A stretch of DNA of 49,356 nt from Pirellula sp. (GCA_025459355.1 JALOQS010000055.1:1-49356), one strand, 5' to 3'; positions 34,785 through 45,053 are shown, counted from the stretch's first letter. Notes: generated from the letters alone by a model not told the origin. Numbers and translations: made by a program.

Positions 34785-37632
34785 AAAAGCACTCACCACC
34801 TCGCCAGTTCCTCAACTCCCAGTCATCCAACTGCGAGGTGCGAAGCAGAACAACCTGAAATCGCTCGATCTCGATTTCCCTTTGCACCAACTCACCGTCA
34901 TCTGCGGAGTGAGTGGCAGCGGAAAGTCGTCGCTCGCTTTCGATACGCTCTATGCCGAAGGGCAACGTCGCTACATCGAAAGCTTCTCGGCTTACACTCG
35001 CCAGTTTTTAGAACGAGTTGAAAAGCCAAAGTTTGATATCCTGCAACCGTTGCCACCAAGCATTGCTGTTACTCGCGATAACCGCGCGAGGAACAATCGC
35101 AGCACAGTAGGAACCACAACGGAAATCTCCGAACACCTTCGCATGGTTTTCGCATCTAAAGCGGAGCTGTTCTGTTACTCATGCTCAGAGCGAATCCGTT
35201 GCTTTAATCCAGATTCTATCTTGAAGGAACTGAGCACCCTGGAAAACTCCCGTTGCATGGTTGGGTTTTCCTGTCAGTGGGATGATGACGAAACGCTTTC
35301 CAGCTTGCTCGCTGATTTGCAATCGATGGGCTTCGTTCGCTTGCTAGTGGGTGACCGAACGGTAAACCTCGGTGATACGGATCGTTCCGAAATGGCGAAA
35401 GCGTTTAAACAAACCAAGCAAGCTACGGTGATTGTAGATCGATTGTCCTGGAATGGAACGATCGATGAACGCTGGCGACAATCTATACAGGCCTGTTATG
35501 ACCAATGCGTTTTGCATTCCCCGTCACAGGTTGTCATCTTCTCAGAGTCCTCGAATGGTTCAATGACAATTGAAAATCGTTCGTTTAACTCTTGCGCGTA
35601 TTCAGCGTTTTTACGTTGCAACCAATGCGACCTTGATTTTCAAGAGCCCGACGCGAGTCTATTCAATTTCAATCACGCACGTGGAGCGTGCCCGGAATGC
35701 GAAGGATTCGGGGAAACCATTGAACTGGATAAGTCAAAGATTGTTCCAGATTCGAGCCTATCTTTAAGGGATGGTGCCATTGCACCGTGGAGAACTCCTG
35801 CCTATTCCCACGAGCTAGAGGAATTGCTCTGTTTAGCGCCAGAGTATGGCATACCTGTCGATGTTCCTGTGTCAAAACTGACTTCGAAACAGTGGAGCGT
35901 TATCGAAAAGGGAGTCCCCAAACGAAACTTCGGTGGATTAGACGGCTTCTTTGCGTGGCTCGAACGGCACAAATATAAAATGCATGTGCGAGTCTTTATG
36001 TCTCGCTGGCGATCTTATCACCAATGTCCAACGTGTCATGGCAAACGGCTATCACAAGAATCGCTTGCCTATAGATGGAGCGGAAAAACGTTTGCTGATA
36101 TTTGCAGCTTGCCGGTGATCGACTTGGTAGCAATGCTCAAAAGGGGCGATTCAGCGGGAGATAATCTTCGCGCGTCCGTTTCCGAGGATGTGCCGGTTAG
36201 TCAATTCTTTATGGTTGGAGAAGCTCATGCTCAGTACAACGCCTCGGAACCAGAGCGGCAGTTAACCAAGCGACTCGAGTATTTGATCAATATTGGGCTC
36301 GGATACCTGTCGCTAGATCGACCAATGCACATGCTAAGCTCGGGAGAAGCGCAACGCGTCAATCTAACTTGCCTGCTTGGTTCGAGTCTGGTGGACATGC
36401 TGTACGTTTTCGATGAGCCCACAGTTGGTTTGCATCCCGACGATGTTAAGAAAGTTTCTAAAGCGATATTGGATATTCGAGATCGTGGCAACACCGTGAT
36501 CTTGGTCGAACATGAACCCGCTATGTTGTCTCTCGCGGACCGTATCATTGAGATCGGCCCTGGAGCCGGGGCTAAGGGTGGCGAGGTGGTGTTTGACGGC
36601 TCATACCTGAACCTTGCAAAACAAAAAAGTGTCACCGGTCGGTGTCTTCGAGGCGATTACTACCAACGCAAGAAACGAACGGATGCGGCTCATTGGATTG
36701 AACTTAAAGGAGCCTCCGGTAGGAACCTGAAGAATGTCTGCCTCAAAATTCCACTCGGTTCTCTGACCGTCGTTACCGGGCCGAGTGGATCGGGAAAAAG
36801 TTCTCTATTGCTTGAGACGTTGGTCCCGGCGATACAATCGAAACGGGGTGACAAGGATGCCACGCCACTCCCCTTTGGGTCATTGCATGGGGATGATAGA
36901 GTTTCTGATTGTATCGCCATCGATCAATCTCCTATTCCGAGATCGACGCGAAGTACTCCCGCGACCTACTGCAAAGCGTTTGACGGAATTCGTACCGCTT
37001 TTGCAAACACGCCGCAAGCCAAAAGCATGCGACTGACGCCAAGCCATTTTAGCTTTAACAGCGAACAAGGACGTTGTGCTACGTGTGAAGGACTGGGATT
37101 CACCACTGTTGAAATGCAGTTTGTGGCAGACATCTCGTTGCCGTGCCCGGACTGTCGAGGCACACGATTCAAGCCAGAAGTGCTTGAAATAACTTATCGC
37201 GACCGAAATATTCATGATGTTTTACAACTAAGTATCGACGAAGCATTTGAGTTCTTTCGCGGCGAAGACTTAATCCGCGATCGCCTGACCCTTCTCCGAG
37301 AAATCGGATTAGGTTATTTGCCACTCGGTCAATCGCTCGGCAGCTTGTCCGCCGGCGAGTCGATGAGGCTCAAATTGGCCTCGCTGCTCGGAAAATCAAG
37401 TGGCGATCAAAAACGAGAGCTGATCGTTATGGACGAACCAACGACGGGGCTGCACTTCGCGGATATTGAAAAATTGATTCAATGCATGGAAAGCCTGATG
37501 GAACGAGGCCAAACGATAGTTGTCATCGAGCACAATCAACAGCTCATCGAGGCCGCCGACTATGAGGTTGCGCTCGGTCCCGGAGCGGGACCCCATGGTG
37601 GCGAGATTGTTAGCTCGGGATGGGACGACTGA
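34771..37632 (+). CDS. uvrA: excinuclease ABC subunit UvrA (divergent class)
   Basis: A 953-residue damage-recognition ATPase of nucleotide excision repair. It has two ABC modules: Walker A GVSGSGKSS at 46-54 and GPSGSGKSS near 672, with signatures LSSGEAQRVNL near 525 and LSAGESMRLKL near 862. The UvrA landmark RRYIESFSAYTRQFL follows the first Walker A. Zinc-finger cysteine pairs are present (CNQC...CPEC, CPTC, and CATC...CPDC). Inserts and wording differ from the classical enzyme (for example KPKFDILQPLPPSIAVTRDN), so this may be a second UvrA of the genome. The ATG at 34771 (MAKKKK) is preferred to a TTG 48 bp upstream. A 21-bp tandem duplication covers this start. Confidence 0.9.
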   Translation: MAKKKKALTTSPVPQLPVIQLRGAKQNNLKSLDLDFPLHQLTVICGVSGSGKSSLAFDTLYAEGQRRYIESFSAYTRQFLERVEKPKFDILQPLPPSIAVTRDNRARNNRSTVGTTTEISEHLRMVFASKAELFCYSCSERIRCFNPDSILKELSTLENSRCMVGFSCQWDDDETLSSLLADLQSMGFVRLLVGDRTVNLGDTDRSEMAKAFKQTKQATVIVDRLSWNGTIDERWRQSIQACYDQCVLHSPSQVVIFSESSNGSMTIENRSFNSCAYSAFLRCNQCDLDFQEPDASLFNFNHARGACPECEGFGETIELDKSKIVPDSSLSLRDGAIAPWRTPAYSHELEELLCLAPEYGIPVDVPVSKLTSKQWSVIEKGVPKRNFGGLDGFFAWLERHKYKMHVRVFMSRWRSYHQCPTCHGKRLSQESLAYRWSGKTFADICSLPVIDLVAMLKRGDSAGDNLRASVSEDVPVSQFFMVGEAHAQYNASEPERQLTKRLEYLINIGLGYLSLDRPMHMLSSGEAQRVNLTCLLGSSLVDMLYVFDEPTVGLHPDDVKKVSKAILDIRDRGNTVILVEHEPAMLSLADRIIEIGPGAGAKGGEVVFDGSYLNLAKQKSVTGRCLRGDYYQRKKRTDAAHWIELKGASGRNLKNVCLKIPLGSLTVVTGPSGSGKSSLLLETLVPAIQSKRGDKDATPLPFGSLHGDDRVSDCIAIDQSPIPRSTRSTPATYCKAFDGIRTAFANTPQAKSMRLTPSHFSFNSEQGRCATCEGLGFTTVEMQFVADISLPCPDCRGTRFKPEVLEITYRDRNIHDVLQLSIDEAFEFFRGEDLIRDRLTLLREIGLGYLPLGQSLGSLSAGESMRLKLASLLGKSSGDQKRELIVMDEPTTGLHFADIEKLIQCMESLMERGQTIVVIEHNQQLIEAADYEVALGPGAGPHGGEIVSSGWDD

Positions 37633-37767
37633 TCGGCAAGAGGGCTATAATCGTGACTATGGCGAAGAAAGCAAATTGAGTAAGCTTTGAGAAATTGGGG
37701 CGGCATGAATAGAATCGTTATACCCCACTCGTAACAGCGCACCATTTTACTCGAACCAATACGAATC

Positions 37768-38283
37768 ATGGATTCATCACTATTCGCTCCCACCGACGCT
37801 AAGGTGGGGGTTATCATGGGGTCGCAATCGGATTGGGAAACAATGCGCGAAGCCTGCTCTGTCCTGGAACAGTTTGGCGTCCCTTATGAGGCCAGAGTCG
37901 TGTCGGCCCATAGGACACCACACTACATGACAGAATATGCCACCCGGGCAATGTCTCGCGGGCTTCAGGTCATCATCGCGGGCGCAGGGGGAGCTGCACA
38001 TTTGCCTGGCATGGTCGCCGCCTGCACTTCGTTGCCAGTCCTGGGTGTTCCCGTTCAAAGCAAATCTTTGCAAGGCCTCGATTCACTCCTGAGCATTGTT
38101 CAGATGCCCGGTGGCATTCCGGTTGCGACTCTGGCTATTGGTGCCGCTGGTGCAAAGAACGCAGGTTTGCTAGCCGTCAGAATTTTAGCGACTGCGGACG
38201 CTTCTTTGTCCGGAAAAATGGTGGACTTTATGAAGACTCAAACCGACTCCGTGATGGACAACCATTTGCTCCCACCCCTTTAA
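37768..38283 (+). CDS. purE: N5-carboxyaminoimidazole ribonucleotide mutase PurE
   Basis: Class I PurE, 171 residues, which converts N5-CAIR to CAIR in de novo purine synthesis. The family blocks are intact: [14 protein letters not shown] (13-26), [15 protein letters not shown] (about 40-54) with the mutase His, [17 protein letters not shown], and [20 protein letters not shown] followed by [11 protein letters not shown]. The ATG at 37768 gives the usual short N-terminal lead. It lies 35 bp upstream of purK on the same strand and both surely act together. The gap from uvrA is 135 bp and may hold the promoter. Confidence 0.97.
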   Translation: MDSSLFAPTDAKVGVIMGSQSDWETMREACSVLEQFGVPYEARVVSAHRTPHYMTEYATRAMSRGLQVIIAGAGGAAHLPGMVAACTSLPVLGVPVQSKSLQGLDSLLSIVQMPGGIPVATLAIGAAGAKNAGLLAVRILATADASLSGKMVDFMKTQTDSVMDNHLLPPL

Positions 38284-38318
38284 TATATCCTCTCTATTTC
38301 GCGACTGAATCGAACACC

Positions 38319-39500
38319 GTGACATCGACTACACCATCACTAGACAAAAAAGTCATTGAACCTGGCTCCACTCTGGGCGTTTTCGGAGGCGGACAATTGG
38401 GCCGTATGTTCGCTCATGCCGCTCAGCAATTGGGCTATCGTGTTGTCGTGTTCACGGACGAGGTTGACGCCCCTGCTTCCCATGTCGCTGCGGAAACAAT
38501 TCATGCGGATTACCTCGACCCTGTTGCGGTCCGAGCCTTTGCTCAAAAGGTGGATTGCATTACCCTCGAGTTCGAAAATGTCGCCCTCGAAGCGGTTAAT
38601 CGTGCAGCCGAGATTGTTCCCGTGCGTCCCGGCGCCCATCTTCTGGCTGTGTCCCAGCACCGCATTCGAGAAAAGACGACACTCTCGCAAGCCGGCTTCC
38701 CGGTTACTCCCTTTCGCGAAATGAGGTCGGTCCAAGAAGTCATGCCAACCGCCGAAGCGTTTGGATGGCCACTGGTTCTGAAGACCACAACTTGGGGCTA
38801 CGACGGCAAAGGACAACGCAAAGTTTCGTCGCAGATGCAAGCCAACGATGCTCTGGAATTGCTCGGGCCTGAACCGATCATCGCGGAAAAGTGGATTCCC
38901 TATGCCGCCGAAGCTTCTGTACTGGTCGCGAGGTCACCCCGAGGGGAAGTCGCAGTCTACCCCATGATGACCAATACGCATTCCCATCACATCCTGGATG
39001 TGACAACATGCCCACCGTCTGGTGAGTTGCTATCGCTGCAGCCACGAGCCCAAGAAATTGCCAGAGGTGTCGCAGAAACATTGCAGCTTGAAGGGCTGCT
39101 TTGTGTGGAGTTCTTTATTACTGATGATGGCGGCTTGATGATTAACGAAATTGCCCCACGCCCTCACAACTCGGGGCACTTAACCATCGAAGCCTGCCAA
39201 ACCAGTCAGTTCGAGCAGCAGGTTCGCGCAATCTGCAATCTCCCTCTCGGGTGCACCGACTTGATCAGCCCTGCGGCCATGGCGAATCTTTTGGGCGATC
39301 TCTGGGGCAATGACAAACCTAACTATGCCGCTGCACTTAAAGAACCAAACTGCCATCTACACCTTTATGGAAAGCAGTCCGCTCGAGTCGGGCGAAAAAT
39401 GGGACACTTAACTGTTTTAGCAGAATCCGCTGCCTCGGCAGCCCAAAAGGCGACGTCGGTTCGGTCTGCCATGAGATCAGGTCAGCCACACTTGTTCTAA
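38319..39500 (+). CDS. purK: N5-carboxyaminoimidazole ribonucleotide synthase PurK
   Basis: A 393-residue ATP-grasp enzyme making N5-CAIR from AIR, bicarbonate and ATP, the step before PurE. Motifs: GVFGGGQLGRMFAHAA (about 19-34), DCITLEFENV, LVLKTTTWGYDGKGQRKV with the ATP-binding Lys, the AEKWIPYAAEASVLVAR grasp loop, and NEIAPRPHNSGHLTIEA at the active site. The start is a GTG at 38319; no in-frame ATG precedes the nucleotide-binding motif, so GTG initiation is likely. It is co-directional with purE, with a 35-bp gap. The downstream neighbour is convergent (79 bp). Confidence 0.96.
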   Translation: MTSTTPSLDKKVIEPGSTLGVFGGGQLGRMFAHAAQQLGYRVVVFTDEVDAPASHVAAETIHADYLDPVAVRAFAQKVDCITLEFENVALEAVNRAAEIVPVRPGAHLLAVSQHRIREKTTLSQAGFPVTPFREMRSVQEVMPTAEAFGWPLVLKTTTWGYDGKGQRKVSSQMQANDALELLGPEPIIAEKWIPYAAEASVLVARSPRGEVAVYPMMTNTHSHHILDVTTCPPSGELLSLQPRAQEIARGVAETLQLEGLLCVEFFITDDGGLMINEIAPRPHNSGHLTIEACQTSQFEQQVRAICNLPLGCTDLISPAAMANLLGDLWGNDKPNYAAALKEPNCHLHLYGKQSARVGRKMGHLTVLAESAASAAQKATSVRSAMRSGQPHLF

Positions 39501-39579
39501 GCTTCTAAGCGATAAAGCGTTAGAACCAACAGAGATGCTGTGTGGCTATGATTTGTTGAGATGCTGTATTGAGATCATT

Positions 39580-40686
39580 TTATCGCGATGATAACGGCGA
39601 TCGATAACTCGGACCTAGACACCAATCATTGGTATCGAGCCCAGCCGCATTGATCAGCGAGCGATTTAAATAGGGATGATCGACCGCATTCCAACTCGCG
39701 TCCGAATCGGTATCCGTCTTGGAGATAGGCAACTTAGATGACCGATTGGATGCCGCAAGACTTGGTAACTTGATCGCCCTAACTTTCCCATCCGAGTACA
39801 AGATGTTCGTAATGTTGGTGCCATGGATCACAGGCTTTAGATTTGCCTTGATGTCTTCCTCGCAAACCATATCTCCTAAAATCGGAACATCCACCTCCGT
39901 TGAGCACGGAGTACGGTAAACGCCGTTTTCCATAACGCCCAAGTTATAGGCATACGAACCGCCGATGAATCGTCGCCAAGAATCGTGCAAGTCGACAGGG
40001 GCCTGCATCAACTGCGCCGTGCTGGGCACAGAGACTTGAAAGGAAGAACGAGCATTCGTTGGACACCATAACAACTGCGTTGAACCCAAGAGCCCCGCTT
40101 CTTGCAATCTCACAACGTAAACACCAGCGAACGACATTGGCCCCTGTGTTTCGATTTTCGGAAACTGATGACGCCCATTGGTATCAGCAAACCTCTGGAG
40201 AGACTCCCCGATTTCTCTCAGATTATTCGAACAAGCAAATCTTCGCGATTCCTCACGTGAATACCAGACACTTGGCAATAAGACGCATAACAACGTAACT
40301 CCGGCCGCTACCAACGCCAAGCTATCAACCCATGCAACTCGCACCGTTCGATGCGCAGCTTCAACCACAGCCGACAAACCGGCAACGATCGGCTTGGTAC
40401 CTTGCTCCCGTGGCGGCCTGTCATAGACCTGAATCAATTCCATCGTCCTCGCAACCAGCGTATGGTCGGGTTCAAACACCTCTTCCTTTACACTTTCCAT
40501 AGGCACGAGCAACTCGCGCAAGTCATCCAGTCGCTGTCGTAGGCTCGGGGCTGCAGCTAGCGCTCTGTCCAAGCGTAAACGCTCAGCATCGTCTAAGCCA
40601 TTCAATAGATAGCCGATGAGATCTTCGTCGGATGGTAAGTCGCTGGAGGATAGATCGCTGGATGGTAAGTCACTGGAGGGTTGCAT
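39580..40686 (-). CDS. anti-sigma-like membrane protein with Hx9DG/DUF1559-type outer domain
   Basis: A 368-residue single-pass protein. N-terminal SSDLP repeats (2-17) lead to an anti-sigma-like helical region (DEDLIGYLLNGLDDAERLRL, then RQRLDDLRELLVPM), lacking the zinc-binding His/Cys motif. One transmembrane helix (LALVAAGVTLLCVLLPSVW) lies at about 113-131. The outer part starts CSNNLREIGESLQRFADTNG, like the post-helix part of planctomycete pseudopilin-like DUF1559 proteins. It later shows HGTNITNILYSDGKVRA, where H and DG are separated by 10 residues, close to the H-X9-DG signature. The sigma factor gene is 67 bp upstream on the same strand. This placement and topology support an anti-sigma role. 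An earlier TTG start is unlikely. Confidence 0.75.
   Translation of the reverse strand: MQPSSDLPSSDLSSSDLPSDEDLIGYLLNGLDDAERLRLDRALAAAPSLRQRLDDLRELLVPMESVKEEVFEPDHTLVARTMELIQVYDRPPREQGTKPIVAGLSAVVEAAHRTVRVAWVDSLALVAAGVTLLCVLLPSVWYSREESRRFACSNNLREIGESLQRFADTNGRHQFPKIETQGPMSFAGVYVVRLQEAGLLGSTQLLWCPTNARSSFQVSVPSTAQLMQAPVDLHDSWRRFIGGSYAYNLGVMENGVYRTPCSTEVDVPILGDMVCEEDIKANLKPVIHGTNITNILYSDGKVRAIKLPSLAASNRSSKLPISKTDTDSDASWNAVDHPYLNRSLINAAGLDTNDWCLGPSYRSPLSSR
40631..40675 (-). repeat. 15-bp coding repeat (SSDLP)
   Basis: Three 15-bp units in the N-terminus of the anti-sigma-like gene. Units 1 and 3 differ by one base (GATGGTAAGTCGCTG and GATGGTAAGTCACTG) and the middle unit is diverged. In-frame, so length change would be tolerated. 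Confidence 0.75.
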
Positions 40687-40752
40687 GCTTTTAAAGCGAA
40701 GCTGATGAGCAAGGGCAAAGGTCAAAAGTTGGAATATTCAGAAGTTAGCGAT

Positions 40753-41478
40753 TCACTGGTCGCTCTTTCCACTATCCTTATCTTCCATACGCATCCAAAT
40801 CGAATTCAGTTTACGAATTGCGGTGAAAACGCGGCTCTTTACTGTGCCCACCGGAATCCGCAATATCTCGGATATGTCTGCGTACTTCATCTCTTGAAAA
40901 AACGCGAGCTGTATCAACTGTTGCGTCGGTTCGTTCAATTGGCTCAGCGCCTCTCGAACTCTTGATGCGTTTTCATTTCGCTCCGCGCACTCATCCGGCA
41001 ACGCTTGACCACTCGCCAGTTTATGCATCAACGTCTCATCACCATCAGAATTCGTCAGAGCGGTGTTCAAGCTCCCGATTTGATGCCGCTTGTTGCGACG
41101 CATAAAGTCGATCGCCTTATTGCTGGCTATTGCGTAAAGCCACGGGCGAAACCGACGTCCCTGCTCGAATTGCTCGATTCGCAAATGCACGCTCAAAAAC
41201 GTCGCTTGAAAGACGTCTTCCGCCTCCTGTGCATCTCCCAGAAACCGACGGAGATAAGTGTAAATCTCCCGTTCGTAACGTCGGACTAATCGCTCAAAAA
41301 GCTCGGGACTGCGAGACTGTAGATACTCAGCCACCATCTCTTCGTCGCTCTGGACTATACCGACGTCCGCCTGAGCTGCCGCCTCCAACGCCAAAAAACT
41401 ATCATCGGCGACTTTACGCTCGACCAGTTCGCTAGAGTTGTTCTTTGCCTTGAGCAGGGATTTCTTAAGCCGTTTCAT
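40753..41478 (-). CDS. ECF-type RNA polymerase sigma factor
   Basis: A sigma-70 family factor of the extracytoplasmic-function type, about 241 residues. A basic and acidic N-terminal extension (about 1-50) precedes region 2 (FERLVRRYEREIYTYLRRFL, GDAQEAEDVFQATFLSVHL, FRPWLYAIASNKAIDFMRR). Region 4 (LSQLNEPTQQLIQLAFFQE, YADISEILRIPVGTVKSRVF) ends the protein. Start: AAGGA at 41488-41492 is 9 bp from the ATG at 41478 and 3 bp from an ATG at 41484; either is possible, and the longer frame to 41535 is not favoured. It is followed by the anti-sigma-like gene and is divergent from the secretin gene. Confidence 0.93.
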   Translation of the reverse strand: MKRLKKSLLKAKNNSSELVERKVADDSFLALEAAAQADVGIVQSDEEMVAEYLQSRSPELFERLVRRYEREIYTYLRRFLGDAQEAEDVFQATFLSVHLRIEQFEQGRRFRPWLYAIASNKAIDFMRRNKRHQIGSLNTALTNSDGDETLMHKLASGQALPDECAERNENASRVREALSQLNEPTQQLIQLAFFQEMKYADISEILRIPVGTVKSRVFTAIRKLNSIWMRMEDKDSGKSDQ

Positions 41479-41804
41479 TGGCATTGTTCCTTTCTGACTT
41501 CCATGCAAATTGGGCATCAGTCTGCCACGAATCAAACGCTGTGTGTGTCGTCGATTGGCTCTGATTCTAGTCCAACACCTCTCACAAAGTCAAAGTAAGC
41601 ACGAGACATTCATGACAACTTCTTACACACAATTAGACACACTAATACTAATTCTGTGCGACAGGCATCCCGCGACCTATTTATCTTGCGCCGGCCAAAC
41701 GCGAGGAGACTGGGATGTCATCGGGATTGACCTCAGTTCCCAAGTTTCGCTAGATACACAGGTCGTAAGGAACATGCTCCCCGTCACTCTATCCCCTTCC
41801 CGCC
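41479..41804. promoter_or_regulatory. divergent control region between sigma factor and secretin genes
   Basis: About 325 bp with no gene. It must carry the promoters of both units. Inverted AATTAG (41631-41636) and CTAATT (41648-41653) lie in an AT-rich stretch flanked by ACACAC and CTGTG, with an inner CTAAT at 41642. This is a candidate operator or ECF-promoter region, but no firm -35/-10 pair could be assigned. Confidence 0.4.
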
Positions 41805-44800
41805 ATGATGATTCCGCATCGGAGCCTGCTTGGCACACTCTGTGCCTTAATGTGTATCGCATTTTGGAATGCGCCTACGCACGGGCAGTCGTCGGATTCC
41901 GAAGATGTGATCGTTCGCCGGGACCAGTCCTTTTCTCCCGATCAACTCACGGCGATTGAGACGGCGTTTCGCCAGCTTTTCCAGGGTCGAGTTCATTCTC
42001 ACCCGGCCAAATTGAATGCTGTTCTTTTACAGATAGGCTCTGAGACCATATCGGTTGAATTCATTGCGACTCAGCAAACATTGCGAGTCGAGGGTGCCAA
42101 GCGACTGGTGGCCGACATTTCAAGGCTCGGGGTTGCTGTTTCCGATCGCAAGGCGCAAAGCTCTCTGAAAATCCTATCCCTCAACGATATTGGGCAGAGC
42201 TCCCTGGTGCAATTAGCGAATTCTGGCCATTCTCGACAGTCTCTGTCTTCCTCGAACAATCCGTTTCGTAACATGTTGAGACGGGCCGATTCGACACCTG
42301 GCCGATCGACGTCGAGCTCCGCCAACAATGTCACACTGGCATCCGCCCAAGAAACAGCCGGACAACCGCCGGCAGTTGTCCAGGCCTCACCGGCTAACGA
42401 ACCAATTAATGCGCCGAACTCCATCCAAGCCCCTGATACTCCGGTTTCCTTGCCTCTTCCGCAGTTTGAAGGGGTACAGCTACAGATGCTTCCCGAATTG
42501 GATGCCGTCATTCTTCGTGGACGCGATCGGCAGCTTACCGATCTGGCGGAGATTATCAAACGACTGGACGAAGCCAGCCGCCTGTCTCGCCCTGAAATAG
42601 AAGTGATCCCTCTACAGCATGTGAATTCTGAATCCCTCGCGAGCTTGATCGCTACCTCACAAGAGAAATTTATCGGTGGTAGGCAAGGCCGCGTTACCGT
42701 CTCCGCCTTGGGCTCGCCAAACGCACTTCTCCTCATTGGCTGGGGCGAGTCGATGATTGCGATGAAGGAATTGATTCTCAAACTGGATCAACCATCGAGC
42801 ACGGACAGCTCGTTTACCGTAATTCAACTTAAAGAAGCTTTGGCAGCGGATGTGCAAACTCAACTCCAATCCTTTTTCAAAACGCGACCAGGCTTGAGTC
42901 CGGTGATTCAATCTGCTTCGGACGTTCGATCCAATCTTCTTATTGTGCATGCTTCGCCGAGGGATTTGCTCGAAATTCGAAAGCTGATCGAGCAGCTCGA
43001 TGTTAAACCGTATGAAGACAAACATGTAGCCAAGGTCTTTCAGCTAAAGCATACGATCGCTGCCGATACAGCCAAGGCTTTACAACAAGCGCTTTCGACC
43101 ACGGCCGCAACCAAAAACAAGAGCATCGAGCTTTACGATGATCAGAATCGCAGCGTTGCGTCGAGCGGTTTGCTGGGGTCAGTACAAGTTTCAACGAACG
43201 ATCGTACCAATTCGATCATCGTTTCTTGCCCTCCCGAGAACATGCCCTTGATCGAACAGTTTATAGAACAACTCGATAGCCCTGGGGCTGTTGCGAAAAT
43301 AAAGATCTTCCCAATTAAGAACGCGACGGCTGCGTCACTCGTGGAAACGCTTCGCTCTCTTCTTCCTACAGCGACAGGCACAGCCAACTCCACCACTCAA
43401 TTGTCCAGCGCTCCGGAGGAATCCTCACTTCTACCTCTTCGCTTTACAGTCGATATTCGGGGAAACAATATCATTGCTGTCGGCTCCGAAGGTGATCTTA
43501 AAATTGTTGAGGCGATTATCTTTCGACTCGACGAAAGTGATGCGGTCCAACGAAAGAGTTCCGTTTATCGCCTTAAGAATTCCCCCGCCGTTGATGTGGC
43601 TCTTGCGATCAATGAATTCTTGCGTAGTAAACGCCAAGTAGAAACCGTCGGCCCGGACGCCAGCAACCCATTCGAACAACTCGAAAAAGAAGTCGTCATT
43701 GTTCCAGAGCCCGTTCAAAACAAACTGATCTTAAGCGCAACTCCTCGCTATTACGATGAAATTAGCAAACTCATCGAAGATCTTGATCAGCAACCCCCAC
43801 AAGTCATGATTCAAGTCATGATTGCCGAAATCGTGTTAGGTAACACAGATGAATTCGGAATCGAAATGGGGATCCAAGATTCGGTGCTCTTTGATCGGAG
43901 TCTCTTGGGTGGACTGCTTACCAGAACCAATTCGACAACGCTTTCCACTCCGGCTGGCGTTGTTACCGATACGACTCAAGAAATCGTCGCCGCCACCAAT
44001 ACGCCAGGCTTCGATTTTAACAGTACTCTACCTCTCGGAAATAGTGGATCAGGTCGAGCCTTGACATCGGCCAACCGAACCGGCGGACAAGGCCTCTCCA
44101 ATTTTTCGGTCGGACGAGGAAACGAAACCTTGGGCTTCGGCGGTTTGGTCCTATCAGCCAGTAGCGAAAACATCAGCTTCTTGCTCCGAGCTCTTCAAGA
44201 CTCTCGTAGACTCGAAATTTTGAGCCGACCACAAGTGCTAACTTTGGATAACCAACAAGCCTTTATTCAGGTTGGACAGCGCGTGCCCCGAATCGTTCGT
44301 TCGAGCATTAACGTCCAAGGTTTTCAGAATAGCGATGTGGAACTAGAAAACGTCGGCTTGATTATCGGAGTCACTCCGCGAATCAGCCCAGACGGAAACG
44401 TCGTCATGGAAATCGACGCAGAGAAATCCAAACTGGGACCAGATAGCGAGGGCATCCCAATTTCTATCTCTCCTAACGGACAGGTGATTCGAGCCCCGCG
44501 AGTCGACACGGTTACCGCGCAAGCTACCGTCAGCGCGGCGGATGGTGAAACGATTATCCTCGGTGGTCTGATCTCTCGGAGCACTCGGACCATTCACCGA
44601 CAAGTTCCATGGCTGGGGGACATTCCGATTATCAAACACCTGTTCAGTTACGATCTTAACGAAATTCAACGTACGGAATTGGTGATCATTATGACACCCC
44701 ATGTCGTTCGTTCTCCAGGTGATATGGAACGGCTCAAACAGGCAGAATTCGCCCGAATTAGTTGGTGCGAAGCCGATGTATTCGACATTCACGGTGACGT

Positions 44801-45053
44801 TTTCCCTAAAAACGGAGTCCTAGACCAAACTGGCTTGGATGATGATTGTCCCGTCGTTTATCCAGACATCGCGCCGAGAGGATTGTTGGACTCCTCACAA
44901 CGGCCAGGTGTCATCACATCGCCACTCGAAGAAGATCCTGCCTTTTCCCGCCCCGCCGAGATTATTCCAACCCCTGACTCGTCGAGTTCATTGAAGAAAC
45001 CATCGTCGCCATACGTTGCTATTGGTCCGTACTCAGAAGGGGGCCCCCAATGA
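41805..45053 (+). CDS. type II/III-family secretin (GspD-like)
   Basis: A 1082-residue outer-membrane pore protein. A signal peptide (LLGTLCALMCIAFWNAPTHG) is followed by a Ser/Pro-rich region (about 140-225). Several N-type ring-building repeats come next, each with an IEVIPLQHVNSESLASLI-like or AKVFQLKHTIAADTAKAL-like pattern, over about 260-650. The C-terminal secretin core (about 660-965) contains VMIQVMIAEIVLGNTDEFG, LEILSRPQVLTLDNQQAF, VGQRVPRIV and the signature VPWLGDIPIIKHLFSYD. Acidic/Pro-rich tail to 1082. It resembles GspD/PilQ secretins, but no other secretion-machine gene is in the window. ATG ATG at 41805 starts the frame. The stop overlaps the next gene start by four bases (ATGA), so the two are translationally coupled. 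Confidence 0.92.
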   Translation: MMIPHRSLLGTLCALMCIAFWNAPTHGQSSDSEDVIVRRDQSFSPDQLTAIETAFRQLFQGRVHSHPAKLNAVLLQIGSETISVEFIATQQTLRVEGAKRLVADISRLGVAVSDRKAQSSLKILSLNDIGQSSLVQLANSGHSRQSLSSSNNPFRNMLRRADSTPGRSTSSSANNVTLASAQETAGQPPAVVQASPANEPINAPNSIQAPDTPVSLPLPQFEGVQLQMLPELDAVILRGRDRQLTDLAEIIKRLDEASRLSRPEIEVIPLQHVNSESLASLIATSQEKFIGGRQGRVTVSALGSPNALLLIGWGESMIAMKELILKLDQPSSTDSSFTVIQLKEALAADVQTQLQSFFKTRPGLSPVIQSASDVRSNLLIVHASPRDLLEIRKLIEQLDVKPYEDKHVAKVFQLKHTIAADTAKALQQALSTTAATKNKSIELYDDQNRSVASSGLLGSVQVSTNDRTNSIIVSCPPENMPLIEQFIEQLDSPGAVAKIKIFPIKNATAASLVETLRSLLPTATGTANSTTQLSSAPEESSLLPLRFTVDIRGNNIIAVGSEGDLKIVEAIIFRLDESDAVQRKSSVYRLKNSPAVDVALAINEFLRSKRQVETVGPDASNPFEQLEKEVVIVPEPVQNKLILSATPRYYDEISKLIEDLDQQPPQVMIQVMIAEIVLGNTDEFGIEMGIQDSVLFDRSLLGGLLTRTNSTTLSTPAGVVTDTTQEIVAATNTPGFDFNSTLPLGNSGSGRALTSANRTGGQGLSNFSVGRGNETLGFGGLVLSASSENISFLLRALQDSRRLEILSRPQVLTLDNQQAFIQVGQRVPRIVRSSINVQGFQNSDVELENVGLIIGVTPRISPDGNVVMEIDAEKSKLGPDSEGIPISISPNGQVIRAPRVDTVTAQATVSAADGETIILGGLISRSTRTIHRQVPWLGDIPIIKHLFSYDLNEIQRTELVIIMTPHVVRSPGDMERLKQAEFARISWCEADVFDIHGDVFPKNGVLDQTGLDDDCPVVYPDIAPRGLLDSSQRPGVITSPLEEDPAFSRPAEIIPTPDSSSSLKKPSSPYVAIGPYSEGGPQ

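Noticed and set aside
42071-42781. 236-codon minus-strand frame
   Set aside because: Antisense to the secretin gene; Arg/Ser-rich shadow with no domain or start signal.
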